From positions 1-64,000 of the forward strand of contig NZ_JAAKGT010000004.1 of the NCBI RefSeq assembly GCF_011043625.1: a stretch of 64,000 nucleotides of DNA, in the 5' to 3' direction. The translations under genes and the position numbers were made by a program. The number at the start of each line of letters is the position of its first letter. Position 1 is the stretch's first letter. The notes below the pieces were generated by a model. It had not been told where the DNA came from. It saw only the letters and a list, made by a program, of their open reading frames with translations, and made no database searches. Shown here in pieces: positions 47,505-57,751 of the stretch. The stretch comes from Caulobacter sp. 602-2 (GTDB lineage Bacteria; Pseudomonadota; Alphaproteobacteria; Caulobacterales; Caulobacteraceae).

Positions 47505-48131
47505 ATGCGCCTCGTCCTGAAGTCTCTCACCCTCGCCGCCGGCGCGGCCCTCGCGGCCGGCGTCGTCGCCGCCTCCGCCCAGCCCGCCGCTCCCCCGCCG
47601 CCGCCCGCGCCGCCGGAAGCGCCCGAGCCGCCGCCCCCGCCGCCCAGCTTCGACAACCTGATGTTCCGCGGCCATCCCGGCGGCATGGCCTTCCGCATGC
47701 ACAAGGATCCGGAAGCCCGCGCCCAGCGCCTGCGCGACGTGCTGCAGCTGACCGACCGCCAGGACGGCGCGCTGAAGGCCTACATCGCCGCCACCGGTCC
47801 CAAGGAGCGCCCCGAGCCCAAGCCCGCCCGCGACGACAGCGCCAAGGACAAGACCCCGCAGACGGCGCTGGAACGCCTCGACGAGCAGGCCGACCGCATG
47901 GCCAAGGTGGCCGCCGACCTCAAGGCCCGCGCCGACGCCACCCGCAGCTTCTACAACGCCCTGACGCCCAGCCAGAAGAAGGCCTTCGATGCGCTGGGCC
48001 CCGAAGTGACCGGCGGTCCGAACGTCACCGTCCGCCGCATCGAGGCTCGCGGCCCCAAGGGTCCGGGGTCCATGTCGTTCGGCGGTCCGGGCGAACGCCG
48101 GGTGATCATCCAGCGCAAGTCGGGTTCTTAA
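47505..48131 (+). CDS. Spy/CpxP-like periplasmic protein (LTxxQ family)
   Basis: The 208-residue protein has a signal peptide (MRLVLKSLTLAAGAALAAG), a Pro-rich stretch (about residues 30-52), and a helical domain with two LTxxQ-type repeats (LTDRQDGAL and LTPSQKKAFD). This matches Spy/CpxP and heavy-metal-sensor proteins, which act as periplasmic chaperones or regulate envelope stress kinases. The ATG at 47505 follows GGAGA; an ATG 12 nt upstream lacks a site. No sensor kinase is adjacent. Confidence 0.88.
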   Translation: MRLVLKSLTLAAGAALAAGVVAASAQPAAPPPPPAPPEAPEPPPPPPSFDNLMFRGHPGGMAFRMHKDPEARAQRLRDVLQLTDRQDGALKAYIAATGPKERPEPKPARDDSAKDKTPQTALERLDEQADRMAKVAADLKARADATRSFYNALTPSQKKAFDALGPEVTGGPNVTVRRIEARGPKGPGSMSFGGPGERRVIIQRKSGS

Positions 48132-48174
48132 GACCCTCGGCCCGCCCGCGCCTTCGCAAGGCGCGGGCGGGATC

Positions 48175-49299
48175 TCACGGCTGTCCCAGGAAGTCCTCGA
48201 GCACCACGCGGCGTTCGATCCGCTGGTGGCCGCGCTGCAGGGTTAGGGACAGCACCGTGCCGGGGGCCTGGAGCCAGATGATCGGCGCGTTGACCCGGGC
48301 CGAGTAGGCGGTTGGCTGCATCCCGTCGACCGCCAGCAGGGTGTCGCCGTCAGCAACGCCTGCCCGGCTTGCCGGTCCTCCCCGCGCGACGACTGCGCGC
48401 ATGGCGGGCGGAACGAACGTCACGCCGCCGCGGTTGTAGAGCACCGGCGCGGGGGGCTTGGGCAGGAAGGCGACTTTGCCGCCTTTGCCGTCGAGCCAAA
48501 GGCCTTGGTTCTTGAAGACGTCGAGGCCCAGAGAGGCTCTTGCCTGAACGACGCCCGAGACTTGGCTGGCTGGCCGCTCCGTGACCAACACATTGTGCAG
48601 AACCAGGGCGCCCAGCTTGAGCCGACGGACGAACGCCTGCTCGGCGACGATCGGCCCGATGGCCGGCGAGTAGTAACTGAGCAGCGTGACGGGATGATCG
48701 GGGTGAGCCCGGCGCCAGGCATCCCATAGCGGCTTGTCGAGATCGACACCCGCCAGTGATCCGGTGTCGACGAGGACAGGCAGGGGATCGCCGCCGCCGC
48801 TCGCATCGAAAATGGCGACATTGGCTTCCGGTACGAGCGGAAAAATCTGAGCCTTCGACAAGTCGATAGCCTGCGAGGGGTCCAGCTGCAGGCCGGTCGA
48901 GGACGTATAGTAGAGGATCCGGTGGTGCACGCCCGGCCAGCCCCAGATGGCGTCGAAGTCGAATTTTACATACTCAGGCTCGGGCTGAAGGACATCGAAG
49001 ACGGCGTCCCGGCCCGCTCCGCCCGGCAGCACAACCCTCGCCGGGGCCGATACGCCCTGGAACTTTCCCGCGAGGGCGCCGGTGTAGGCGCTTTCTTCGG
49101 CTATCTTCAGCTCAAGGCGCTCGGCGCCCTTCGCCGTCGCGGTGAGCAGGGCGCTGGCGCCGGTATCGACGAGGAAGCGGGCAGGCTTGCCGTTGATCTC
49201 GCCCTGGAAGCTGATTGGTTCGCTAGCCAGGGCGTGCGCCGCCGTCAGAACGCCTGCAAGGAGGATCGCGGCGGCGGTTCGAGCGGCGGGCGGGCGCAT
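48175..49299 (-). CDS. retropepsin-like aspartyl protease with PDZ domain, secreted
   Basis: The 374-residue protein has a signal peptide (ending AAHALA near residue 24). Two aspartyl protease half-domains follow, each with an active-site motif: FLVDTGASAL (near residue 40) and VLVDTGSLAG (near 178). A C-terminal PDZ domain starts about residue 275 (with RAGVADGDTLLAVDG). Two DTG motifs in one chain resemble pepsin-type architecture rather than a single-lobe retropepsin. AGGAGG lies 3 nt before the ATG at 49299. It is convergent with the Spy-like gene. Confidence 0.88.
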   Translation of the reverse strand: MRPPAARTAAAILLAGVLTAAHALASEPISFQGEINGKPARFLVDTGASALLTATAKGAERLELKIAEESAYTGALAGKFQGVSAPARVVLPGGAGRDAVFDVLQPEPEYVKFDFDAIWGWPGVHHRILYYTSSTGLQLDPSQAIDLSKAQIFPLVPEANVAIFDASGGGDPLPVLVDTGSLAGVDLDKPLWDAWRRAHPDHPVTLLSYYSPAIGPIVAEQAFVRRLKLGALVLHNVLVTERPASQVSGVVQARASLGLDVFKNQGLWLDGKGGKVAFLPKPPAPVLYNRGGVTFVPPAMRAVVARGGPASRAGVADGDTLLAVDGMQPTAYSARVNAPIIWLQAPGTVLSLTLQRGHQRIERRVVLEDFLGQP

Positions 49300-49384
49300 T
49301 GGCCTCCTGATCCTTAAGGTTGTATTCTCCATGCAAGTCATACGGCCATTGCAGCGTTCTTCAAGCCGCTCTAATGCAAGGTCG

Positions 49385-50131
49385 ATGGGCGGCACGAACC
49401 ACAAGAACCCGTTCGACTTCCTGGCCAACCCCGAGCGGTTCATGGCCTTCTCGCGCTGGGCCGCGCCCATGTTCGGCGCGATCGCCGGCGTGCTGGCGGT
49501 TGTCGGCCTGATCCTGACCTTCACGGTTCCCGAGGATTATCAGCAGGGCGACACGGTGCGGATGATGTTCATCCACGTGCCGGCGGCCGTGCTGGCGATG
49601 TTCGTCTATCTGTGCCTGGGGATCGCCAGCTTTCTCGCTTTGGTGTTCCGCCACGCCCTGGCCGACGCGGCCGCCCAGGCCTGCGCACCGCTGGGCGCGG
49701 CCTTCACGGTGCTGGCTCTGGCCACCGGCTCGCTGTGGGGCAAGCCGATGTGGGGAACCTGGTGGGTGTGGGACGCCCGCCTGACCTCGGTGCTGGTGCT
49801 CTTGCTGTTCTATCTCGGCTATCTGGCCCTGCGCGGGGCCATCGACGACGAGCAGAAGGCCGCCCGCGCCGCGGCGATCCTGGCCCTGGTCGGCGTCATC
49901 AACCTGCCGATCGTCAAGTTCTCGGTCGACTGGTGGAACAGCCTGCACCAGGGCTCGTCGACCCTGCTGGCCAGGCCCGAGAACCGGCTGCCGGCGGTCT
50001 ATGCCTGGCCCATGCTGGTGATGCAGCTGTCCTATCTTTCGGCGTTCGGGTCGCTGTGGCTGGTGCGGATCCGGGCGCTGGTCTGGCGGCGCAAGGCGCG
50101 CAGCCTGGCCCTGAAGGCGGCGGAGGCCTGA
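49385..50131 (+). CDS. ccmC: heme exporter/handling protein CcmC
   Basis: The 248-residue membrane protein has six helices and the heme-handling WWD motif WGTWWVWDARLTS (near residue 120), with conserved His in FIHVPAAV and SLHQGSST. It loads heme onto CcmE. The ATG at 49385 follows AAGG; longer in-frame starts run through sequence lacking a membrane segment. It is followed by ccmD after 4 bp. Confidence 0.95.
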   Translation: MGGTNHKNPFDFLANPERFMAFSRWAAPMFGAIAGVLAVVGLILTFTVPEDYQQGDTVRMMFIHVPAAVLAMFVYLCLGIASFLALVFRHALADAAAQACAPLGAAFTVLALATGSLWGKPMWGTWWVWDARLTSVLVLLLFYLGYLALRGAIDDEQKAARAAAILALVGVINLPIVKFSVDWWNSLHQGSSTLLARPENRLPAVYAWPMLVMQLSYLSAFGSLWLVRIRALVWRRKARSLALKAAEA

Positions 50132-50135
50132 TCGC

Positions 50136-50318
50136 GTGCAGTTCGATTTCGACGCCGGCAAGTACGCCGTCTATGTCTGGCCCGCCTTCGTCCTGACGGC
50201 GGTGGTGTTCGGCTGGATGATCGCCGACAGCCTGCTGGCCGCCCGCCGCTGGCGCGCCGAGGCCGAACGCCGCCAGGCGCAGGCGAAAGATGCTGGCCAG
50301 AGCGAGCTCGGCAAGTGA
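50136..50318 (+). CDS. ccmD: heme exporter protein CcmD
   Basis: The 60-residue protein has one membrane helix (about 10-32, beginning YAVYVWPAFVLTAVVFG) and a basic, Ala/Arg-rich cytoplasmic tail, as in all CcmD. It stabilises CcmC-CcmE. It uses a GTG start, and its last codons overlap the start of ccmG by 4 bp (GTGA). Confidence 0.93.
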   Translation: MQFDFDAGKYAVYVWPAFVLTAVVFGWMIADSLLAARRWRAEAERRQAQAKDAGQSELGK

Positions 50319-50827
50319 AGCGCTGGCTGGCTTTCTCGCCGCTGATCGTGCTCGCGGCCCTGGCGGTGCTGTTCGCCGGCTACGCCCTCAAGCGCAATCC
50401 GCAGGTCAGCCCCGACGCCCTGGTCGGCAAGCCGGTTCCGGCCCTTTCCCTGCCCGACCTCGACAGCGGGACGCCGGCGCCGGTGCGAACCGCCGGCGAC
50501 GGGCCAATGCTGGTCAACTTCTTCGCCTCCTGGTGCGCCCCCTGCGAAGTGGAGCACCCGCAGCTGATGGCGCTGAAGGCCCGCGGCGTGCGCGTGGTCG
50601 GCGTCGCCTACAAGGACGCCCCGGCCAACACCGAGGCGTTCCTGGGACGCCTCGGCGATCCGTTCGCCGCCCGGCTGGTCGATCGCGACGGCCGCGCCGG
50701 GGTGGAGTTCGGCGTCACCGGCGTGCCCGAGACCTTCGTGGTCGACGCCCAAGGGGTGGTGGTGGCCAAGCACACCGGCCCGATCACGCCTGAAGATCTG
50801 GACGCGCTCGTTTCCAAGCTGCGTTGA
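50315..50827 (+). CDS. ccmG: thiol:disulfide interchange protein CcmG/DsbE
   Basis: The 170-residue periplasmic thioredoxin is tethered by an N-terminal helix (about 5-24). The active site is FFASWCAPCEVEHP (CxxC near residues 73-76). The GVTGVPETFVVD strand with its cis-Pro is typical. It keeps apocytochrome c or CcmH thiols reduced. It starts with GTG inside the ccmD stop, so translation is coupled. ccmE, ccmF and ccmH are not in the window. Confidence 0.95.
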   Translation: MKRWLAFSPLIVLAALAVLFAGYALKRNPQVSPDALVGKPVPALSLPDLDSGTPAPVRTAGDGPMLVNFFASWCAPCEVEHPQLMALKARGVRVVGVAYKDAPANTEAFLGRLGDPFAARLVDRDGRAGVEFGVTGVPETFVVDAQGVVVAKHTGPITPEDLDALVSKLR

Positions 50828-50905
50828 AGCGTCGCGCACTTTCCGGCTTAGAAGCTCGTTAACCACGCTCGCGCACTCTGCATTAACCATGCTATCAAGC
50901 GCGTC

Positions 50906-51184
50906 ATGAGCACCGTTCGCCCCACCGGCCTGCCCGCCGTCACCGCCCGACCCACGTCCGGCGCCGTGACGCCGGCCGGCCAGTCACGCGCGGCGGCGTT
51001 CTTCCAGGCGGCGGTCAGCGACGCGACCAGCGCGCGGCCCACGGCCTCGCCGATGACCGTGCAGCTGCAGACCCAGACCGAGCCCCAGGCGCGCCGCACC
51101 GTGCCGCCCACGGCCTTCACCGCCCCGACCGAACAGCCGCAGAAGATCCTGCGCCCGGGCTCGCTGCTGAACATCCTGGTCTGA
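50906..51184 (+). CDS. hypothetical small protein, Pro/Thr/Ala-rich
   Basis: The 92-residue protein is low in complexity and rich in Thr, Pro and Ala, ending in LRPGSLLNILV. No signal, membrane helix or motif is visible. The ATG lies 78 bp after ccmG, behind a weak ribosome-binding site. Codon third positions look coding. It could be a disordered protein or a small species-specific gene; confidence is moderate. Confidence 0.55.
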   Translation: MSTVRPTGLPAVTARPTSGAVTPAGQSRAAAFFQAAVSDATSARPTASPMTVQLQTQTEPQARRTVPPTAFTAPTEQPQKILRPGSLLNILV

Positions 51185-51221
51185 GGTCGGCCCCTTCGGG
51201 GCGCTTTGAAAGTTCCAACCA

Positions 51222-51366
51222 TCGTCGTCATCCCGGAAAGCGCGGAGCGCTTATCCGGGACCCAGGAGACTGGGCTCTTCGGCAGGGTTCGCTTCCGAAC
51301 GCTCGCTAACGCATCGCGGCGGCCCCTGGGTCCCGGCTCTTCGCTGCGCTACGGCCGGGATGACGA
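51222..51366. repeat. long GTCATCCCGG-family inverted repeat
   Basis: GTCATCCCGGAAAGCGC (51227-51243), with an internal GCGC hairpin and TCCGGGACCCAGG (51254-51266), faces CCTGGGTCCCGG (51325-51336) and CCGGGATGAC (51355-51364). The unit is a pair of REP-like elements in inverted order, able to fold into one structure of 138 nt. Confidence 0.8.
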
Positions 51367-51395
51367 GTTGGGGAGCGGTAGGTGCGCTGGAACGA

Positions 51396-51433
51396 AAAAC
51401 GCCGCGACATCGACTGTCGCGGCGTTTTCCTTT
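51396..51433. terminator. intrinsic terminator of ftsK
   Basis: AAAACGCCGCGACA (51396-51409) pairs perfectly with TGTCGCGGCGTTTT (51415-51428) around 5 nt. On the minus strand it is followed by a further T and CGTT, and on the plus strand by CCTTTTT, so it works in both directions. Confidence 0.9.
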
Positions 51434-51449
51434 TTCGGTGTCTTGCGCT

Positions 51450-53963
51450 CTACAGCGGCGGCGGGGGCGGGGCGAGGATCTCGCGCTTGCCGGCGTGGTT
51501 GGCGGCGCCGACGACGCCTTCCTTCTCCATCCGCTCCATCAGCGAGGCGGCGCGGTTGTAGCCGATCTGCAGGCGGCGCTGGATGTAGCTGGTCGAGGCC
51601 TTGCGGTCGCGGGTGACCACGGCCACGGCGTGGTCGTAGAGGTCGTTGGCCCCGCCCTCGCCCTGGAAGGCGCCCTCGATGGCCTCTTCCTGCTCCTCGT
51701 CGCCGCCGGCGGTGACTTCCTCCAGGTACTGGGGGATGCCCTGGTCGCGCAGGAACTTGGCCACGGCCTCGACTTCGCCGTCGGAGACGAAGGGACCATG
51801 CAGGCGGGTGATGCGGCCGCCGCCGGCCATGTAGAGCATGTCGCCCTGGCCCAGCAGCTGCTCGGCGCCCTGCTCGCCCAGGATGGTGCGGGCGTCGATC
51901 TTGGAGGTGACCTGGAAGCTGATCCGGGTGGGGAAGTTGGCCTTGATGGTGCCGGTGATGACGTCGACCGACGGACGCTGGGTGGCCATGATCAGGTGGA
52001 TGCCGGCGGCGCGGGCCATCTGGGCCAGGCGCTGGACGGCGCCTTCGATGTCCTTGCCGGCCACCATCATCAGGTCGGCCACCTCGTCGATGACCACCAC
52101 CAGGTACGGCATGGCCTCGGGGCGGATCTGCTCGGTCTCGTAGATCGGGCGGCCGGCGTCGTCGAAGCCGGTCTGCACGGTCCGCTCGAAGTGCTCGCCC
52201 TTTTCCAGGGCCTCGTTGGCCTTCTCGTTGTAGCCGCCGATGTTGCGCACGCCGATCTTGGACATGCGGCGATAGCGGTCCTCCATCTCGCGGACGGTCC
52301 ACTTCAGCGCCACGACGGCCTTCTTCGGATCGGTCACGACCGGGGCCAGAAGGTGCGGGATGCCGTCATAGACCGACAGTTCCAGCATCTTCGGGTCGAT
52401 CATGATGAAGCGGCACTTCTCGGGCGGCAGCTTGTAGAGGATCGACAGGATCATGGCGTTGACGCCGACCGACTTGCCCGAACCGGTGGTGCCGGCGATC
52501 AGCAGGTGGGGCATCTTGGCCAGGTCGGCGATGTAGGGCTCGCCGCCGATGGTTTCGCCCAGCGCCATGGGCAGGATCGAGCTGGCCTTGTCGTAGTCGG
52601 CGCTGGACAGCAGGTCGCGCAGATAGACGGTCTCGCGACGCTGGTTGGGCATTTCGATGCCGATGGCGTTGCGGCCCTGGGCCACGGCGACGCGGCAGGA
52701 GATCACGCTCATCGAGCGGGCGATGTCGTCGGCCAGGGCGACGACGCGGGCGGTCTTCACGCCCGGGGCCGGCACCAGCTCGTACATGGTCACGACCGGG
52801 CCGGGGCGGATCTGGTCGATCTGGCCCTTGACCCCGAACTCGGCCAGCACGCTTTCCAGCAGGCGGGCGTTCTGGCGCAGGGCGCCCTCGTCGAACTCGG
52901 CCGAGCGCGGCTTGGCCTTGGCCAGCATGGCCAGTTCCGGCAGCTGGAAGCCGTCCTCGTCTTCCTCGAAGTCGAAGGTCTTCTGCTGCTCGCGCTGTTC
53001 GCGGTTGCTGGAGGGGGCCGGGGCCTTGGGCTGGCGGATCGACAGCGGGCGGGTCTCGAAGCTGGGCGCGAAATCGTCCTCGTCGTCCTCCACCGGCGGC
53101 GGAGCCGGACGGGCGGCCTTGGCGGCGCGCGGCGCGGGCTGCGGGGCGACGACCATGCCGTCCTCGTCGTCCGCCGGAGCGGGCGCGCGGGCGGCGCGGC
53201 GCGGCGCGGGCGCCTGCGGCTCGTCGCTGTCGATGGCGTCGATGGCGTCGCGCACCGGGCGGCGCGGGGCGGCCTTGGGACGCGGGGCGCGGGCGGCTTG
53301 CGGCTCGGGCTCCTGGCGGGACGCGCGTTCACGCGGCGCGGTCAGGCGCGCGACCAGGGCCATGATGCTTTCGGGATCGATGCGGCGCACGCCCAGCGCA
53401 TAGCCGACGCCGACCACCGCCCCGACCAGCAGCAGCAGGGCGGCGATCACCCGGGCGCCGGGGATGTGGGCGAAGCTGAAGATCCCGGCCAGCAGGTTCA
53501 GAAGGCCGTCGCCCCAGAACCCGCCCAGGCCCTTGGCCAGCGGCCAGACGGCGGGCTTGGCCAGCACGGTGAGGAAGCCGGCCAGGGCCAGCAGGCCCGC
53601 AACGCCGACGCCGGCCCGCACGCGCAGCTCACGGCGGTGGGCGTCGGGGTCGGGCTGGGCGGTGCGGGCCAGGCCGAACACCAGCATCATGATCGCCGCG
53701 ACCCAGCCGGCCAGGCCGAGTGACTGGACGACCACGTCGGCGATCACCGCGCCGGCGCCGCCCAGGGCGTTGCTGGCCGGTGCGCCGCTGACGGCGTTGA
53801 AGCTGGGATCGGAGGCGTCGTAGGTGGCCAGGGACAGCAGCAGACCCGCGCCCAGAACCGCCAGGACGCCGCCCCGGAACCGGGCCGTCCACGGCTGGTC
53901 CCAGCCATAGCGCACCGCCTCCCAGACCAGCTCCACATTCGATCGCCGCGCCACTCGCGCCAT
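51450..53963 (-). CDS. ftsK: DNA translocase FtsK
   Basis: The 837-residue protein pumps chromosomal DNA through the division septum and activates dimer resolution. It has four N-terminal membrane helices (about 30-190), a Pro/Ala/charged linker (about 205-345) and the motor (about 350-760). The motor carries Walker [14 protein letters not shown] (near 491) and Walker [15 protein letters not shown], followed by a C-terminal gamma winged helix (about 770-837) with [18 protein letters not shown]. The length is typical for short-linker alphaproteobacterial FtsK. It is read away from the repeat-rich gap. Confidence 0.97.
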   Translation of the reverse strand: MARVARRSNVELVWEAVRYGWDQPWTARFRGGVLAVLGAGLLLSLATYDASDPSFNAVSGAPASNALGGAGAVIADVVVQSLGLAGWVAAIMMLVFGLARTAQPDPDAHRRELRVRAGVGVAGLLALAGFLTVLAKPAVWPLAKGLGGFWGDGLLNLLAGIFSFAHIPGARVIAALLLLVGAVVGVGYALGVRRIDPESIMALVARLTAPRERASRQEPEPQAARAPRPKAAPRRPVRDAIDAIDSDEPQAPAPRRAARAPAPADDEDGMVVAPQPAPRAAKAARPAPPPVEDDEDDFAPSFETRPLSIRQPKAPAPSSNREQREQQKTFDFEEDEDGFQLPELAMLAKAKPRSAEFDEGALRQNARLLESVLAEFGVKGQIDQIRPGPVVTMYELVPAPGVKTARVVALADDIARSMSVISCRVAVAQGRNAIGIEMPNQRRETVYLRDLLSSADYDKASSILPMALGETIGGEPYIADLAKMPHLLIAGTTGSGKSVGVNAMILSILYKLPPEKCRFIMIDPKMLELSVYDGIPHLLAPVVTDPKKAVVALKWTVREMEDRYRRMSKIGVRNIGGYNEKANEALEKGEHFERTVQTGFDDAGRPIYETEQIRPEAMPYLVVVIDEVADLMMVAGKDIEGAVQRLAQMARAAGIHLIMATQRPSVDVITGTIKANFPTRISFQVTSKIDARTILGEQGAEQLLGQGDMLYMAGGGRITRLHGPFVSDGEVEAVAKFLRDQGIPQYLEEVTAGGDEEQEEAIEGAFQGEGGANDLYDHAVAVVTRDRKASTSYIQRRLQIGYNRAASLMERMEKEGVVGAANHAGKREILAPPPPPL

Positions 53964-54049
53964 GAACCACTCCGAAGCACTTCGAATGCTACCTTGTGGC
54001 CGCAGATGGTTAAGGGGCGTTTACCGAGATCGGGCTTACGGGGCCTCTG

Positions 54050-54189
54050 GAAACAAAGACTTAGTGTCGCATGCCGTCACGAGAGCTTCATGGAACCAGA
54101 CTCGCTGGAGGCGCATTTGTACGCCGTATCCCCCTAGTAACATCCCCTCTGACTTCGCGGCCCGGACGGCGACGCCCGGGCTGTTTTTC
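54050..54189 (+). ncRNA. possible short transcript ending at an orphan terminator
   Basis: GCCCGG (54160-54165) pairs with CCGGGC (54176-54181), followed by TGTTTTTC on the plus strand. No plus-strand gene lies upstream, because ftsK reads away. Before it are a GGCG/CGCC hairpin (about 54110-54124) and a C-rich TATCCCCCTAG. A small RNA is the simplest reason for such a terminator, but I cannot fix a promoter or 5' end. Confidence 0.4.
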
Positions 54190-54199
54190 GTGTGGGGTG

Positions 54200-54242
54200 G
54201 CCCCCTCCGGCCCTTCGGGCCACCTCCCCTTCAGGGGGAGGA
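54200..54242. repeat. GGGGGAGG-family repeat
   Basis: CCCCCTCCGGCCC-TTC-GGGCCACCTCCCC-TTCAGGGGGAGG contains two nested hairpins and is nearly the reverse complement of the copy at 35918-35960. Confidence 0.75.
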
Positions 54243-54673
54243 TCTTGGAGCATGGGCTCGCAGCCTCTCGCGCGAATGCGCAGAGCTTGTGGAGAGGGCG
54301 CGGGGCGTCCGGGCCTCGCCCGGATGTTTGATTTGAATACCGTTTCGACGAAGCTGAACGCCCCGCGCGATCGTTATCCCTCAGGCCGGGGCGCGCAGAC
54401 CTCTTCCGCCTTTTGCCCCTTCCCCATGCAGTGCGCCCCGTTTCTTGGCGGCCAGGCGTGCATGGCGGCGCGAACCCTCGGACGGGCGGAAGGCCATGGA
54501 CGGCAGCCTTCCGATAGGCGGGTTTACGTCCCCCGCCCTCTAAACCCGCTCGATCGCATCCACGTCGCCGCTTCGGGCCGGATCCTTGCGCCCTCTCCCC
54601 GCGACGGGACCCGTTGATTATGCGGCGGGTTTGAGCGCGTCTGATCGGCGGGGGTGAGAAAGTTGGAGGTGGT

Positions 54674-54702
54674 TGAGTTCGCTAGGTTATTTCGCGAACT
54701 CA
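54674..54702. repeat. 9-bp perfect hairpin
   Basis: TGAGTTCGC (54674-54682) and GCGAACTCA (54694-54702) flank an AT-rich 11-nt loop (TAGGTTATTTC). It is distinct from the other repeat families and could be a protein site or RNA structure. It does not match the GTTC-N7-GTTC LexA site of alphaproteobacteria. Confidence 0.55.
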
Positions 54703-54752
54703 CCGTGGGTGGAGCGGCTTCTATCCCCGTCCGGCCCACAAATCCGTCCAAT

Positions 54753-54834
54753 CCCCGCGAAAGCGGGGACCTAGGCTTTTTCTGAAACCCACGGCGCTCG
54801 ACGATAAAACACCTGGGTCCCCGCTTTCGCGGGG
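54753..54834. repeat. inverted repeat of CCCCGCGAAAGCGGGG units
   Basis: CCCCGCGAAAGCGGGGACC (54753-54771) followed by TAGG faces CCTGGGTCCCCGC (54812-54824) and TTTCGCGGGG. Each arm is itself a palindrome, so the unit can form two small hairpins or one long stem. A further degenerate GGGGGAGG-type copy lies at about 54872-54908, just before the hslU stop. Confidence 0.8.
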
Positions 54835-54915
54835 GTTTTACGGGTGGGGTGTAGCCGGAGGGCTGAAAACGCCCCCTCCGGCCCTCCGAGCCGCCTCCCC
54901 CTTCAGGGTCTTGGG

Positions 54916-56207
<1,292 letters not shown>

Positions 56208-56211
<4 letters not shown>

Positions 56212-57047
56212 GTGTCGTTGATCAGGGTCTCGAAGATCAGGCGCCAGCCTTCGGCGCGTTTCTGCCACACGTGCATATAGTGCGCGGCGACGGGTTTGTT
56301 ATCGGATCCGCTCCAAGTCGCCTCGCCGTGGGTCCAGACGAGGTCGCCGGCGCCCGACGCGCCGCCGCCCTGCGGGCGCAGCGCGATGGAGGCCGCACGC
56401 AGGGCCAGGCGCGCGGAAAGGTCGTTTCCGGCCAGGGTCTTGGAGCCCTTGGGGCCCAGCAGCCAGGCGTCGGCGGTCAGCACGGCCCGGTAGGCGGCGG
56501 GCGCGTCGGTGGAGGCGGCCGCAGCCAGCGCGGCCTCGGCGTCGCGGGCCGCCTCGAAGCCCTGGGCCTGGGACGCCGCGCCCTCGGGAGCCGGCGGTCC
56601 GACCTGGGCGGCGGCGTCGGGACCGGGGGCCTTGCCGGGATCGGCCTCGGCGCCGCCGTCATAGACCCACTTCCACACCCCGTCCGCGCCCTTGCGCCAG
56701 ATCGTGGCGTAGTAGCCGCCGCGCTTGTCGTCGATGCTCCAGGGCCCGAAGGACAGGCCAAGGTCGCCCGAGCGGGCGATCACCACCTTCTGCGGCCACC
56801 AGAAGAGCCTGGGTTCGTTCGTCCCCGGACGTTTTTCGTAGAGCTCGCGGGCGCTCACCGGCCCCGGCGAGAAGACGATGGCGTCGTCAGCCATGTGCTT
56901 GAGGAACGAACCCCTGATCCCCAGCGCCAAGCCGTCGGCGGCGAAGGCCCGCTCGGCGGCCTCGATGGGCGCGGCCGAGATCCCCTGGGCGAGCGTGGGG
57001 CCAGCGATGGCGGCGGCGATCAGAGCAGGGGGAAGGATCTTGAGCAT
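56208..57047 (-). CDS. secreted NTF2/DUF4440-like protein between hslV and hslU
   Basis: The 279-residue protein has a signal peptide (ending PTLAQG near residue 22). Two NTF2/SnoaL-like domains follow (about 25-135 and 160-279). Their ends look alike: [10 protein letters not shown] in the first and [15 protein letters not shown] in the second. No catalytic residues are clear. It sits inside the hslVU cluster on the same strand, with its stop overlapping the hslU start; an exported protein in this cytoplasmic protease operon is unexpected. Confidence 0.88.
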
Positions 57048-57092
57048 GGTGTCGGGTCCTCGAACGCCAGCTTTTCTGTCTGGTCCACTCTA

Positions 57093-57136
57093 GTCGTCAT
57101 CCCGGCCGCAGCGAAGCGGAGAGCCGGGATGACGAC
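57093..57136. repeat. GTCATCCCGG-family palindrome
   Basis: GTCGTCATCCCGG (57093-57105) faces CCGGGATGACGAC (57124-57136) around a GCAGCGAAGC segment. It lies between hslV and the NTF2-like gene and could reduce read-through or set mRNA stability between them. Confidence 0.8.
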
Positions 57137-57146
57137 TTGAAGAGAC

Positions 57147-57710
57147 CTACAGCCCTTCGACCGTCAGGTTGCCGTTCGTGTAGACGCAGATCTCGGCGGC
57201 GATGGCCATGGCGCGGCGGGCGATCTCTTCGGCGCTCAGGTCCTGGTCGATCAGAGCCTTGGCCGCGGCCAGGGCATAGTTGCCGCCCGAGCCGATGGCC
57301 GCCACCGCGCCGCCGCCGGGGCTCTCGCCCGGCTCCAGCACGTCGCCGACGCCGGTGACGGTGTAGATGGCGTCCTTGTCGGCGACCAGCAGCATGGCCT
57401 CAAGGCGGCGCAGGTAGCGGTCGGTGCGCCAGTCCTTGGCCAGATCGACGCAGGCCCGGGCCAGCTGGTTGGGATACTGCTCGAGCTTGGCTTCCAGCCG
57501 CTCGATCAGGGTGAAGGCGTCGGCCGTGGCCCCGGCGAAGCCGGCGACCACCGCGCCTCCGGCCAGGCGGCGGACCTTGCGGGCGTTGCCCTTGACGACG
57601 GTTGGGCCCATGGAGACCTGTCCGTCGCCGGCGATCACGGTCTGGCCGTTCTTGCGCACCGCGAGAATGGTGGTGCCGTGCCAGTCGGGGAACGAGTTCG
57701 AGCTTTGCAT
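57147..57710 (-). CDS. hslV: ATP-dependent protease proteolytic subunit HslV
   Basis: The 187-residue peptidase has the N-terminal propeptide [12 protein letters not shown] and the catalytic Thr13 in [10 protein letters not shown], exposed after self-cleavage. [12 protein letters not shown] and the [14 protein letters not shown] stretch are family signatures. The ATG at 57710 gives the normal propeptide length. It diverges from the moeB-like gene with only 41 bp between starts, so the two promoters must overlap neighbouring coding sequence. Confidence 0.96.
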   Translation of the reverse strand: MQSSNSFPDWHGTTILAVRKNGQTVIAGDGQVSMGPTVVKGNARKVRRLAGGAVVAGFAGATADAFTLIERLEAKLEQYPNQLARACVDLAKDWRTDRYLRRLEAMLLVADKDAIYTVTGVGDVLEPGESPGGGAVAAIGSGGNYALAAAKALIDQDLSAEEIARRAMAIAAEICVYTNGNLTVEGL

Positions 57711-57751
57711 GGCTTCGCATGTGGCGAGGCCGGCCTGGAGGGTCAAGCGCC

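Larger units (their letters stand above)
53964..54915. other. 952-bp repeat-rich intergenic region between ftsK and hslU
   Basis: Possible frames here lack ribosome-binding sites and family matches, so I call no gene. The region holds an orphan terminator (54160-54189), a GGAAGGC/GCCTTCC hairpin (about 54489-54512), a TGAGTTCGC/GCGAACTCA hairpin (54674-54702) and three repeat-family units, each listed separately. The ftsK promoter must lie in the first 100 bp or so. Confidence 0.7.

Noticed and set aside
51222-51366. Insertion-sequence end or miniature transposon
   Set aside because: It is bounded by GTCATCCCGG/CCGGGATGAC like the two shorter copies at 16180 and 57093. No target duplication is visible, so a REP-like repeat is simpler.
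54192-54617. A 141-codon frame in the ftsK-hslU gap
   Set aside because: It starts inside a repeat unit, lacks a ribosome-binding site and crosses several palindromes; codon third positions show no coding bias.
54674-54702. LexA/SOS box
   Set aside because: Alphaproteobacterial LexA needs GTTC-N7-GTTC. The second half here reads GAAC in palindromic rather than direct orientation and the spacing differs.
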